From: Paenibacillus phyllosphaerae
Lineage (GTDB): Bacteria > Bacillota > Bacilli > Paenibacillales > Paenibacillaceae
Reading direction: 5' to 3'
NCBI RefSeq assembly: GCF_014192105.1
Contig: NZ_JACHXK010000008.1
Location: 62,001-126,000, forward strand
DNA: 64,000 bases
This document shows positions 52,715 through 60,791 of this stretch, one piece after another. Every line of letters begins with the position of its first letter. Position 1 is the stretch's first letter. The translations under genes and the position numbers were made by a program. The notes below the pieces were generated by a model. It ran no database searches and had not been told where the DNA came from. It was given only the letters and a program-made list of their open reading frames with translations.

Positions 52715-55700
52715 ATGATGAAGAAACCGCTTACGTTATGGTTGGCACTACTGCTTATGCTCTCCATTATGACGGCCAATGCCGGGTTTGCGGAAGCGCC
52801 TGCTGCGGACGCGAGCACAGAAGAGGCATCTTCTGCGCAAGACGGCATTACCGCCGAGCCGATTGCGCTTCAAGCCGCGTCGGAAGCTTCAGGAACGGTA
52901 TATGAGGCGGAGGCTGAAGGCAGCGTGATGACAGGCAACGCTTCCGTATCGGATTGCCCTCCATGCTCGGGAGGCCTTAAGGTCGGGGGACTGTATCAGG
53001 GCAGCTCGCTTGAGATGACGGGAATCGAAGTTGCGGCAGCCGGTTCGTATTATGCCATCATCGATTACATCTCCGGTGATCCGCGCAGCGCGGAAATTAG
53101 CGTCAACGGCGGAGCTGCCAAGCATGTCGAGTTCATGAAGACCGCGGATTGGGACACGCTCGGGACGCAATCGGTCATGCTCGAGCTTGCGGCCGGCATG
53201 AATGCCATCACCTTCGCCGACGGCAACGGTTATTCCCCGGACATCGACCGCATTACGATCGTGCCTGCGGCACAAAGCTACGAGGGAGAGGCAGCGGGCA
53301 ATGAACTGAGCGGCAACGCCTCCATCAACGATTGCGCGGCTTGCTCGGATGGGAAGAAAGTCGGCAATCTGTACCAAGGCGCCGCTGTACGCATGAACGG
53401 TATCAACGTTCCCGAAGCCGGCGCATATGAAATTACCGTATATTATATCTCCGGCGATCCGCGTTCGTTCAGTGTGAGCGTCAATGACGGTCCTGCGCAG
53501 AGCATCCTGTTCGCCAAGACGCCGGACTGGGACACCGTAGGCACCCAGAACATTCAGGTCATGCTGCAAGCCGGCGATAACAGCCTCTTGTTCTCGGACG
53601 GCGGCGGCTATGCGCCGGACTTGGACAAGATTACGGTCGCGCCGCATGCAGGTCAGGTCGTGGCCGGATGCGAGCGGGCCGAAGCCAATGCGCAACTGCC
53701 GGCTGGCAAGCCGACGGCTTCCAAGTCCTTCGGCAAGATCAGCGTGAAGCAATTCGAGCATATCGTTCAGATCGAACAAGGATCTTATTCGGTCCAGTAC
53801 GATACGCAGAAGGGGCTTGCCGCATACAGCTGGAACGGGCAGACCGTCGCTAAAGGCGTATACAGCAAATTCGGCGATCTGGCGAGCAGCTGTTACAGCG
53901 CGCACACGTTCTCGATGAGCGACGTGAAGCCGCTGAAGGACGGATTCGGCAGCGGGATCAAAGTGACTTTCGCAAGCCATGAAGCGGGTAAGCCGACGCT
54001 GAATCAGATTTACAGCTTCTATGCGAATAAGCCGTACTTCTTGACGCGCACGGAGGCGCCCGGGGACGGAGCGCTTTCGGCGAATTATTTTGCCCCCGTG
54101 GTGACGAATACCGAAGGCGGTATCGATATCGGCCTGGGCACGCTCGGCAATGGCGACGGCCGCGTCTTGTCCGTCCCTTACGACAACGATATGTGGGTGC
54201 GTTACCAAGCGGTGCCGATCAATGCTGCCGATACGAGCTATGAAGTAACGGCCGTCTACGACAATACGTCCCGCAATGGCCTCATTGTCGGTTCTGTCAC
54301 GCATGATACGTGGAAGACGGGAATCGATTTTATCGGGGAAGCGAACAAGCTGAATTCGCTTAGCGTATACGGCGGCGCTTCATCCGCCAAGACGCATGAC
54401 TCGCAGCCGCATGGGACGGTTACCGGTTCGAAGCTGACATCGCCTCAGGTCTTCGTCGGTTACTATAACGATTACCGCACGGGCATGGAAGCATACGGCG
54501 AAGCGAATGCGGTCATCGCGCCGCCGCTCGCATTCGGCAAGAAGGTGCCAAGCGGAGTGCCCGTCGGTTGGAACAGCTGGGGAGCATTCGGCAGTTCGCT
54601 ATCCTACCAGAATATCATCGATACGTCGAACTACTATAAGAAACAGCTCAAGTCCATGGATAACGACAACGTGACCTACATCAACCTGGATTCCTATTGG
54701 GACAACTTGAACGACCAGCAGCTCGCTGACGTGGTGGCGACGATCCGGAAGAACGGCCAGAAAGCCGGCATCTATTGGGGGCCGTTCGTCTATTGGGGCA
54801 ACAATATGGAACAACCCGTAGACGGTTCAACGTACAAGTACGGCGATATCCTGCTTCGCGACCATGACGGCAATCTGCTGCCGACGCTTGATGGTGCCTA
54901 TGCGGTCGACCCGACGCATCCGGGCGCGAAGGAGCGGATGAACTATTTCCTTGGCAAATTCAAGCGCCTCGGCTTCGAATATATCAAGTTGGACTTCCTG
55001 ACCCATGGCGCGCTGGAAGGCGACCATTATGATCCGGCCGTGCAGACCGGTACGCAAGCCTACAATGCCGGGATGAAGGAAATGAACAAACTGATCGGCA
55101 GCTCCATGTTCATCAGCGCGTCGATCGCGCCGATGTTCCCGAGCCAATACGCGCATAGCCGCAGGATTGCCACGGATACGTTCGGCAGCATCGGCGATAC
55201 CGAGTATCAGCTGAATGCGCTGACCTATGGCTGGTGGCAGAATGGCACGATCTATCACTACACGGATCCCGATCATATGGCATTGACGCGGGCGGCGACG
55301 CTCGAGGAAGCGAGAAGCCGGGTAAACTCGGCCGTGATCTCAGGCACGGTCTTCCTCGGATCCGATGACGTGAACGATCCGAAAGCGCAAGAATATATGA
55401 AAGTTCTCTACACGAATAAAGACGTGCTGGAACTCGCGACCAAAGGCAAAGCGTTCCGTGCCATTGAGGGCAATACAGGCGCGCAAGCGGCAGATGCCTT
55501 CGTATCAAAGGATAAGGATACGTATTATCTCGCTGTGTTCAATTACAGCAAAGAAGCGTCCAACAAGTCCATCTCGCTTGCGAGAGCCGGAGTGGAAATG
55601 GGCAAAACGTACAAGGTAACCGAGCTGTGGAGCGGCGCAACCTCGAAGCTGACAGGCGATGCGCTGACCGTATCGCTCGGAGCGGCCGAGTCCAGGCTGT

Positions 55701-55726
55701 ACGAGTTTAAGGTACAATCACGCTGA
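52715..55726 (+). CDS. Secreted clan GH-D glycosidase (GH27/GH36-like) with two CBM35-type modules
   Basis: A secreted protein of about 1,003 residues. A signal peptide (MMKKPLTLWLALLLMLSIMTANAGFAEA) is followed by two tandem ~125-residue carbohydrate-binding modules (YEAEAEGSVMTGNASVSDCPPCSGGLKVG and YEGEAAGNELSGNASINDCAACSDGKKVG), then a beta-sandwich and a TIM barrel. The barrel shows VGWNSWGAFG, INLDSYWDNL, the likely nucleophile D760 in YIKLDF and likely acid/base D821 in RRIATD, typical of clan GH-D. Substrates in this clan include alpha-galactosides and beta-L-arabinopyranosides; the exact one is unknown. AAAGGAG precedes the ATG pair 52715/52718; the longer frame from 52523 overlaps the terminator and is rejected. 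The next glycosidase gene is a paralogue without the modules. Confidence 0.85.
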   Translation: MMKKPLTLWLALLLMLSIMTANAGFAEAPAADASTEEASSAQDGITAEPIALQAASEASGTVYEAEAEGSVMTGNASVSDCPPCSGGLKVGGLYQGSSLEMTGIEVAAAGSYYAIIDYISGDPRSAEISVNGGAAKHVEFMKTADWDTLGTQSVMLELAAGMNAITFADGNGYSPDIDRITIVPAAQSYEGEAAGNELSGNASINDCAACSDGKKVGNLYQGAAVRMNGINVPEAGAYEITVYYISGDPRSFSVSVNDGPAQSILFAKTPDWDTVGTQNIQVMLQAGDNSLLFSDGGGYAPDLDKITVAPHAGQVVAGCERAEANAQLPAGKPTASKSFGKISVKQFEHIVQIEQGSYSVQYDTQKGLAAYSWNGQTVAKGVYSKFGDLASSCYSAHTFSMSDVKPLKDGFGSGIKVTFASHEAGKPTLNQIYSFYANKPYFLTRTEAPGDGALSANYFAPVVTNTEGGIDIGLGTLGNGDGRVLSVPYDNDMWVRYQAVPINAADTSYEVTAVYDNTSRNGLIVGSVTHDTWKTGIDFIGEANKLNSLSVYGGASSAKTHDSQPHGTVTGSKLTSPQVFVGYYNDYRTGMEAYGEANAVIAPPLAFGKKVPSGVPVGWNSWGAFGSSLSYQNIIDTSNYYKKQLKSMDNDNVTYINLDSYWDNLNDQQLADVVATIRKNGQKAGIYWGPFVYWGNNMEQPVDGSTYKYGDILLRDHDGNLLPTLDGAYAVDPTHPGAKERMNYFLGKFKRLGFEYIKLDFLTHGALEGDHYDPAVQTGTQAYNAGMKEMNKLIGSSMFISASIAPMFPSQYAHSRRIATDTFGSIGDTEYQLNALTYGWWQNGTIYHYTDPDHMALTRAATLEEARSRVNSAVISGTVFLGSDDVNDPKAQEYMKVLYTNKDVLELATKGKAFRAIEGNTGAQAADAFVSKDKDTYYLAVFNYSKEASNKSISLARAGVEMGKTYKVTELWSGATSKLTGDALTVSLGAAESRLYEFKVQSR

Positions 55727-55779
55727 GGAAAATGAACGCGCTAGCAGCATGAACGCATCAAGCGATAACGGTATCGGGA

Positions 55780-55811
55780 AGCCGGGCAAGGATAACTTGC
55801 CTCGGCTTTTT
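55780..55811 (+). terminator. Intrinsic terminator between the two glycosidase genes
   Basis: AGCCG-GGCAAG pairs with CTTGCC-TCGGCT around GATAA (55780-55807), followed by a T run, so the two genes are transcribed separately. Confidence 0.88.
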
Positions 55812-55958
55812 CCCGTTGTTTCAACGCATGCGCGAACGCAAAATTATTCTCCGAATCCATTGCCGATTAATTAGCAGATTCTTTCGCAGAACTCGTCCTC
55901 ATCGTTTTCGGCTATGTTTCGTAGAGAATTGGCATAGCGAAGGAGGCGAGAGGCCCGT

Positions 55959-55984
55959 TATAATCGTTTACGGAAGCGCTTCCA
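55959..55984 (+). promoter_or_regulatory. -10 box with cre-like operator before second glycosidase gene
   Basis: A consensus TATAAT (55959-55964) lacks a good -35 at 17 bases. CGGAAGCGCTTCCA (55971-55984) matches the CcpA consensus at 13 of 14 positions and contains the perfect palindrome GGAAGCGCTTCC, placed at the expected transcription start. Confidence 0.6.
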
Positions 55985-56004
55985 ATATTAGGTTGAGGAG
56001 ATGA

Positions 56005-58122
56005 ATGATGAAATCGAATATATTATCGTCCATGGCTCGCAAGAGAGGGAAACTCCTACCGTTTGTCCTCTCCGTCATCATGCTGGGAACGGTACTGTTC
56101 CAACTGCCGATCCAGCAGGTGGACGCTGCCGTCTACACGTACAACCAAACGACGGTAGACGATACCACCAGCGCAACAACGATTACGAATGGGTCGGTGC
56201 GTATTATTTTCAACAAAACGACCGGCCTCGCGGACTTCTATTGGAATAGCGCCAAGAAGGCAGGCGGCATGTACGCGGAGTTCGCCTCCACGGCCACCTT
56301 TAAGGCAAAGGATTATACGTCTCATACTTTCTCGACCGCCGATGTGGCCACTTTCGTCGACGGGCATGGGGTAGGCACGCGGATTACGTTCGTTCATCAA
56401 GCAAGCGGGAAGCAGGATATCCGGCAGCATTTTTATCTGTACGATGGCGAGCCGTTCTTCTTCACCGACATCAACGTGACGGGAACGGCCTCGATCAGCA
56501 GCGGCTACATGGCTCCGCTGAAGAGCGACGGCGGCGCAACCTCGATTAATGCCAGCGCGAACAAGCGCGCGCTCGTCGTGCCGTTTGATAACGACCAGTG
56601 GGTGCGCTATGACGCGAAGCCGGCGAACAGTTCGGCCCAGAGCTATGAAGTGTTCGCGACCTACGACAATGACAGCCGCAACGGGCTTATCTTCGGTTCG
56701 ATCACCCACGACACATGGAAGACCGGCATCTGGTACTACGGAACCGGCAATAATGTGACGGAACTGCAAGTGTACGGAGGCGTAGCCGACAGCGCGACCC
56801 GCGATAAGGATGGACATGGCAAACTGACGGGCACGAGCTTATGGTCGCCCAAAATATTCGTCGGCTACTACGCCGACTGGCGGACGGGAATGGAGGAGTA
56901 CGGGCGAGTCAATGCGACCCAGAGCGGCACGCTGGCCTGGAATGGAGGCGTTCCGTTCGGCTGGAACAGCTGGGGCAGCGTTCAGACGAACCTGAATTAT
57001 ACGAACGCGGTCGCGACGTCGAACTGGGTCAAGAACAATTTGCAGAACAACAACTTCGTGAACAACAACACCGTCTACATCAATCTCGATTCCTACTGGG
57101 ACAATCTGAGCGACACGGAGCTCACGAACTTCGTGAATACGGTGCATGCCAACGGGCAGAAGGCAGGCATCTACTGGGCACCGTTCGTGTACTGGGGCGA
57201 TAATATGAGCCAGACGGTGGAAGGTTCGAGTTACACGTACGGCGATATCGTACTCAAGCGGGCGGACGGATCCCATTGGGACAAATCGCTCGACGGCGCT
57301 TATCCGGTCGACCCGACGCATCCCGGCGCCAAGCAGCGCATCAATCACTACATCGATAAATTCAAGGCCAAAGGCTTCGATTACATCAAGCTGGATTTCC
57401 TGACGCACGGTTCGCTTGAAGGGCATCATGCCGACGTTAACGTGAAGACCGGCATCCAAGCGTACAACATGGGTATGGCCTATATCCGGGACCGGATTGC
57501 CGGCACCATGTTCATCTCGCTGTCCATCGCCCCGATCTTCCCGAGCCAATACGGCCATGCGCGGCGTATCTCCTGCGATGTCTACGGCGATCTGAGCGGC
57601 AGCAGCACATCCAGCGAGTATCTGCTGAATTCCTTGACCTACGGCTGGTGGCAGAACGGGACGATCTATAAGTACACCGATCCGGATCATATGGTGCTCA
57701 AAAGCAATACGGAAGAAGCGCGCAGCCGCGTCAACTCCGCCGTCATCGCGGGAACGGTCTTCCTAAACGGCAACGATCTGACCCAGAGCGCCGAACAAGG
57801 GCGGGCGCTGCAGCTGCTCACGAACAATAGCGTCAACGAGGTCGCCCGCAAAGGCAAAGCGTTCCGGGCCGTCGAGGGCAACACCGGCTCGGCTGCGGCG
57901 GATGCGTTCGTGCTGCAAGACGGCAGCGCTTACTATCTGGCGTTATTCAACTATAGTCTGACATCGGCCCGGACGGTATCGCTGAGCCTTGCCCGCGCGG
58001 GACTCAGCGGCAGCGCGACTTATACCGTGAGCGATTTGTGGAGCGGCACGACCTCTACGGCATCCGGGACGCTGAACGTGCAGCTGGCAGCCGGCCAATC
58101 CAAGCTGCTGAAGCTGAATTAA
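56005..58122 (+). CDS. Secreted clan GH-D glycosidase (GH27/GH36-like), no binding modules
   Basis: A 705-residue secreted paralogue of the preceding enzyme. The signal peptide ends near PIQQVDA-AVYTYNQ. A beta-rich N-terminal domain leads into the barrel with FGWNSWGSVQ, INLDSYWDNLSD, predicted nucleophile D464 (YIKLDF) and acid/base D525 (RRISCD), 61 residues apart exactly as in the paralogue. The C-terminal domain is an all-beta cap (VSDLWSGTTS...LLKLN). It lacks the two CBM35-type modules. ATG codons stand at 56005 and 56008 after GAGGAG. Two similar secreted enzymes with different targeting modules suggest action on soluble versus polymer-bound forms of the same glycan. Confidence 0.85.
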   Translation: MMKSNILSSMARKRGKLLPFVLSVIMLGTVLFQLPIQQVDAAVYTYNQTTVDDTTSATTITNGSVRIIFNKTTGLADFYWNSAKKAGGMYAEFASTATFKAKDYTSHTFSTADVATFVDGHGVGTRITFVHQASGKQDIRQHFYLYDGEPFFFTDINVTGTASISSGYMAPLKSDGGATSINASANKRALVVPFDNDQWVRYDAKPANSSAQSYEVFATYDNDSRNGLIFGSITHDTWKTGIWYYGTGNNVTELQVYGGVADSATRDKDGHGKLTGTSLWSPKIFVGYYADWRTGMEEYGRVNATQSGTLAWNGGVPFGWNSWGSVQTNLNYTNAVATSNWVKNNLQNNNFVNNNTVYINLDSYWDNLSDTELTNFVNTVHANGQKAGIYWAPFVYWGDNMSQTVEGSSYTYGDIVLKRADGSHWDKSLDGAYPVDPTHPGAKQRINHYIDKFKAKGFDYIKLDFLTHGSLEGHHADVNVKTGIQAYNMGMAYIRDRIAGTMFISLSIAPIFPSQYGHARRISCDVYGDLSGSSTSSEYLLNSLTYGWWQNGTIYKYTDPDHMVLKSNTEEARSRVNSAVIAGTVFLNGNDLTQSAEQGRALQLLTNNSVNEVARKGKAFRAVEGNTGSAAADAFVLQDGSAYYLALFNYSLTSARTVSLSLARAGLSGSATYTVSDLWSGTTSTASGTLNVQLAAGQSKLLKLN

Positions 58123-58149
58123 GCGCAAGTTAAAGGATTGGTTGAAGAA

Positions 58150-58180
58150 ATCCCCCGGGACACCAGTAGTCCCGGGGGAT
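58150..58180. terminator. Hairpin between convergent transcription units
   Basis: Perfect 12-bp GC-rich stem (58150-58161 with 58169-58180) around a 7-base loop, with CTTTATATTC after it, between the glycosidase and the minus-strand small genes. Confidence 0.85.
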
Positions 58181-58208
58181 CTTTATATTCGTTCATGGGA
58201 AGCAGCAG

Positions 58209-58511
58209 CTAGACACAGGTGAACGATTCGATGCTTCTTAGGCTAATTCCGGAATACGCCCAGAAGCGACCGTTCCAACGATAGCCCGCCACCGACGTGC
58301 GGCCGACGAACGTAGGATAGAACCAGAAGCCGTTCCCGAAGCGAGGCCAAATGTACGTATTGCGGAATAAGCAACCTCGGATTCCCCCGGGATCGACGGC
58401 GAATGAGGATACGCCTTGCTGCGACATCGGCTGCGGCGGCGTCATCTGCGGCGGCGGAGCCGTAGGGGGTTGCTGCGGACCTTGAGGTCCTTGCGGCGGC
58501 ATGAATGCCAT
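58209..58511 (-). CDS. Small Pro/Gln-rich protein with aromatic C-terminal part
   Basis: A 100-residue protein in two parts. An N-terminal Pro/Gln/Gly-rich, collagen-like tail (MAFMPPQGPQGPQQPPTAPP and further PPQ repeats to about residue 30) is followed by an aromatic, glycine-rich ~60-residue segment (CLFRNTYIWPRFGNGFWFYPTFVGRTSVAGYRWNGRFW). No signal peptide is seen. AAGGAG stands before ATG 58511. It is the second gene of a two-gene minus-strand operon with the Sm-like protein at 58525. The composition recalls spore-surface or coat proteins, but I do not recognise the family. Confidence 0.7.
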   Translation of the reverse strand: MAFMPPQGPQGPQQPPTAPPPQMTPPQPMSQQGVSSFAVDPGGIRGCLFRNTYIWPRFGNGFWFYPTFVGRTSVAGYRWNGRFWAYSGISLRSIESFTCV

Positions 58512-58524
58512 GATCAATCACTCC

Positions 58525-58836
58525 TTATATGAGCATGAGTGTAATGACGAGTAATTCATACAGGACGAGCGGCAAGATCACGTCATTGTGGAAATTTTGC
58601 GTGAAGCCTCTCGGCGCCGCGTGGCCGGGCATCTTCAGGTAGAGTACCCCTTTATCGCAATGGACGATAACCCCTTCGAATACATCGCCGTCGAGCGTCT
58701 CGACGCGCACGTACCGGTTCACATGCTGCTTGCACACGTGATGGATATGATCCCGAACGGATTTCATCGACTGTTTCATATTCGTGTTGGCTTGATAGAT
58801 CGTATGCTCTTGAAGGTTTGGAGAATGCATGCTCAT
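58525..58836 (-). CDS. Small protein with Sm-like core and hydrophobic tail
   Basis: A 103-residue protein. A helical N-terminal part is followed by NRYVRVETLDGDVFEGVIVHCDKGVLYLKM, which reads like the Sm/LSm or Hfq-type beta barrel start. The C-terminus is hydrophobic (NDVILPLVLYELLVITLMLI) and could insert in a membrane. GGAGGTCGTTAC precedes ATG 58836. It is co-transcribed with the Pro/Gln-rich protein thirteen bases downstream. No function is known to me; RNA binding is not implied by the short similarity alone. Confidence 0.7.
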   Translation of the reverse strand: MSMHSPNLQEHTIYQANTNMKQSMKSVRDHIHHVCKQHVNRYVRVETLDGDVFEGVIVHCDKGVLYLKMPGHAAPRGFTQNFHNDVILPLVLYELLVITLMLI

Positions 58837-58967
58837 GTAACGACCTCCATCTCTATAGTTATCCGTACACCTCATCATATGCGGAGGCCTACGCCGTGCA
58901 CTGGATAACAGCCTAATTCAAAGCGAGATAGGCGGATGGGGGGCAGCCGAACGGATGCTCACGTTGC

Positions 58968-60770
58968 CTATTCCTTCAGCCCGCTGAGCGGAATACGAAT
59001 CTGCACCGACGTCCCGATGCCGAAGCGGCTGTATATCCGAACCCCGTACTCTTCGCCGAAAGCCAGCTTGATACGGGCATCCACATTGCGGATTCCGTAA
59101 CCCGAGGTGCTCTCGCCGTCCCACTCGGGCTGCAGCAGCGCCAGCTTCTCGGGCCGCATGCCCATGCCGTCGTCAATGACGTGGAGCAGGAGGATATCGC
59201 CTTCGATCTGCGCTTTCAGAATAATATTGATGCCGGCTTCGTCGTCCCAGATCGCATGGTTGATCACGTTCTCGATGAACGGCTGCAGCATGAGCTTCAC
59301 GACCGGATAAGGGAGCGCGGCCTCGTCGATCCGTTCATGGATGTGGAGCAGGCCCTGGAATCGGAGCTGCTGGATCGCGATATAGGATTTCGTCAGACGG
59401 AGCTCTTCGCCGAAGCTGATGATCCGCTTGCCTTTGTTCAGCGAGATCCGGTAAAACTTCGCTAGATGCCCGACCATGTCCTGAATTCGCGTATCTTGGC
59501 TGCGGGCGGCCAACGCCGAGATGGAGGCGAGCGTGTTGTATAGAAAATGCGGATTGATTTGCGCTTGCAGCATATTCATCTCGGCTTCCTTCTTGGCGAT
59601 TTCCTTCTTGTAGACCTCGTTAATGAGCGCCTTCATCCGTCCGGACATCTTGGTCATGGCGAACGAAAGCTGACCGAGCTCGTCGTGGGAGTTGTCCGGC
59701 AGCTGGATGTCGAAGTCCTCGCGTTCGATTCGCCGCGTCACCTGAAGCAGCTTTTCGATTCGTTTGGTGAACAGTCGAGCCATGATATAGATGAGCCCGA
59801 TCGCGACGAGCGCTGTGGCCAGTCCGATAACGGCGATGCGGGAGAACGCGCGGTTCACGTTGCTCAGCAAGCTGTCGTAAGAGACGACCGAGACGGTCCG
59901 CCAGCCGTTATCGATCGTGTTGTAGACGACATAGACGCGTTCGCCGTTATAGGTCCCGAAGTAGCTTCCGGTCAGCCCATCGGATTGCTCCCCATGCAGC
60001 TGCGCGTACAAATTCTCGTTCAGCAGCGATTTGTCTTTGCCGGAGATAATCGTACCGTCGGCAGCCACGACGAACACCGCCTTGCTCACGTTTTCCTTCT
60101 CCATCAGCGCATAAATATCGGCCTCCGGAATGTCCAACGTCAGAATTCCGTAGGGGTAATTTAGGCTGTTGTTATCCAACTGTCTAGCCAGCACGATCCG
60201 ATTGGGCTTACGTTCCTCGGTCCCTTGGGCGACCGCTTCGTTGGTCGGGTTGGTCGCGCGCATGACCGTGAAGGTGACGGAGCCGTAAGCTTTCTCCACC
60301 GCCCGGTACCACGCATTCTGCTTCATCTTCTCGTCGGCACGCCTGATGAAGACTTGATCGGCCGGGAGGGTAGGGTTAGTGGAATAGACGACCACGTCCG
60401 CAATATCGGAGTTGGTCGCGAGCAGGTTGTTGAAGGTGTTATTGATATAATCATAGGCTTCGAGATAGCCGCTCCCGCTCGAATAATCGTTCGTCAGCAT
60501 CGTCTGCAGACGGCGATCGAGGTAGAGGGAGGACGATATTTTGGAATACGAGTCGAGCTTCATCTTCAGGTTGGCGCTTACCTGCCCGGTCGTCCCGGCC
60601 ATCGAGTCGTACATCTGGCGGGTCAGCTCCCTGCGCATCGTCTCGTACGAGTAAGCGCCGAACAGCAGAATCGGACCGAGGGAGACCAAGCCGACGAGCG
60701 CGAACAGCTTGTTGCGCAGACGCATATGGCGGAAAGGCTTCGTTAAGATAGCAAAGATGGTGTACAGCAC
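58968..60770 (-). CDS. Sensor histidine kinase, YesM family
   Basis: A 600-residue membrane kinase. The first TM is near residues 20-40, followed by an extracellular dCache-like domain (to about 290), a second TM, HAMP, His_kinase domain with H408 in INPHFLYNT, and an ATPase domain (LMLQPFIENVINHAI, DDGMGM, SGYGIRNVDARI). GTG start; GGAGGG precedes it 21 bases after the response regulator stop. It is the second gene of a regulator-kinase operon, the reverse of the 35621 pair. It probably senses the saccharide imported by the divergent ABC operon at 62557. Confidence 0.93.
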   Translation of the reverse strand: MLYTIFAILTKPFRHMRLRNKLFALVGLVSLGPILLFGAYSYETMRRELTRQMYDSMAGTTGQVSANLKMKLDSYSKISSSLYLDRRLQTMLTNDYSSGSGYLEAYDYINNTFNNLLATNSDIADVVVYSTNPTLPADQVFIRRADEKMKQNAWYRAVEKAYGSVTFTVMRATNPTNEAVAQGTEERKPNRIVLARQLDNNSLNYPYGILTLDIPEADIYALMEKENVSKAVFVVAADGTIISGKDKSLLNENLYAQLHGEQSDGLTGSYFGTYNGERVYVVYNTIDNGWRTVSVVSYDSLLSNVNRAFSRIAVIGLATALVAIGLIYIMARLFTKRIEKLLQVTRRIEREDFDIQLPDNSHDELGQLSFAMTKMSGRMKALINEVYKKEIAKKEAEMNMLQAQINPHFLYNTLASISALAARSQDTRIQDMVGHLAKFYRISLNKGKRIISFGEELRLTKSYIAIQQLRFQGLLHIHERIDEAALPYPVVKLMLQPFIENVINHAIWDDEAGINIILKAQIEGDILLLHVIDDGMGMRPEKLALLQPEWDGESTSGYGIRNVDARIKLAFGEEYGVRIYSRFGIGTSVQIRIPLSGLKE

Positions 60771-60791
60771 AGCCGATACCCTCCGGATCTT

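Noticed and set aside
52889..54304. Minus-strand frame of 471 codons opposite the GH-D gene
   Set aside because: It covers the CBM35 repeats in antisense, is Arg/Val-rich and has no ribosome site.
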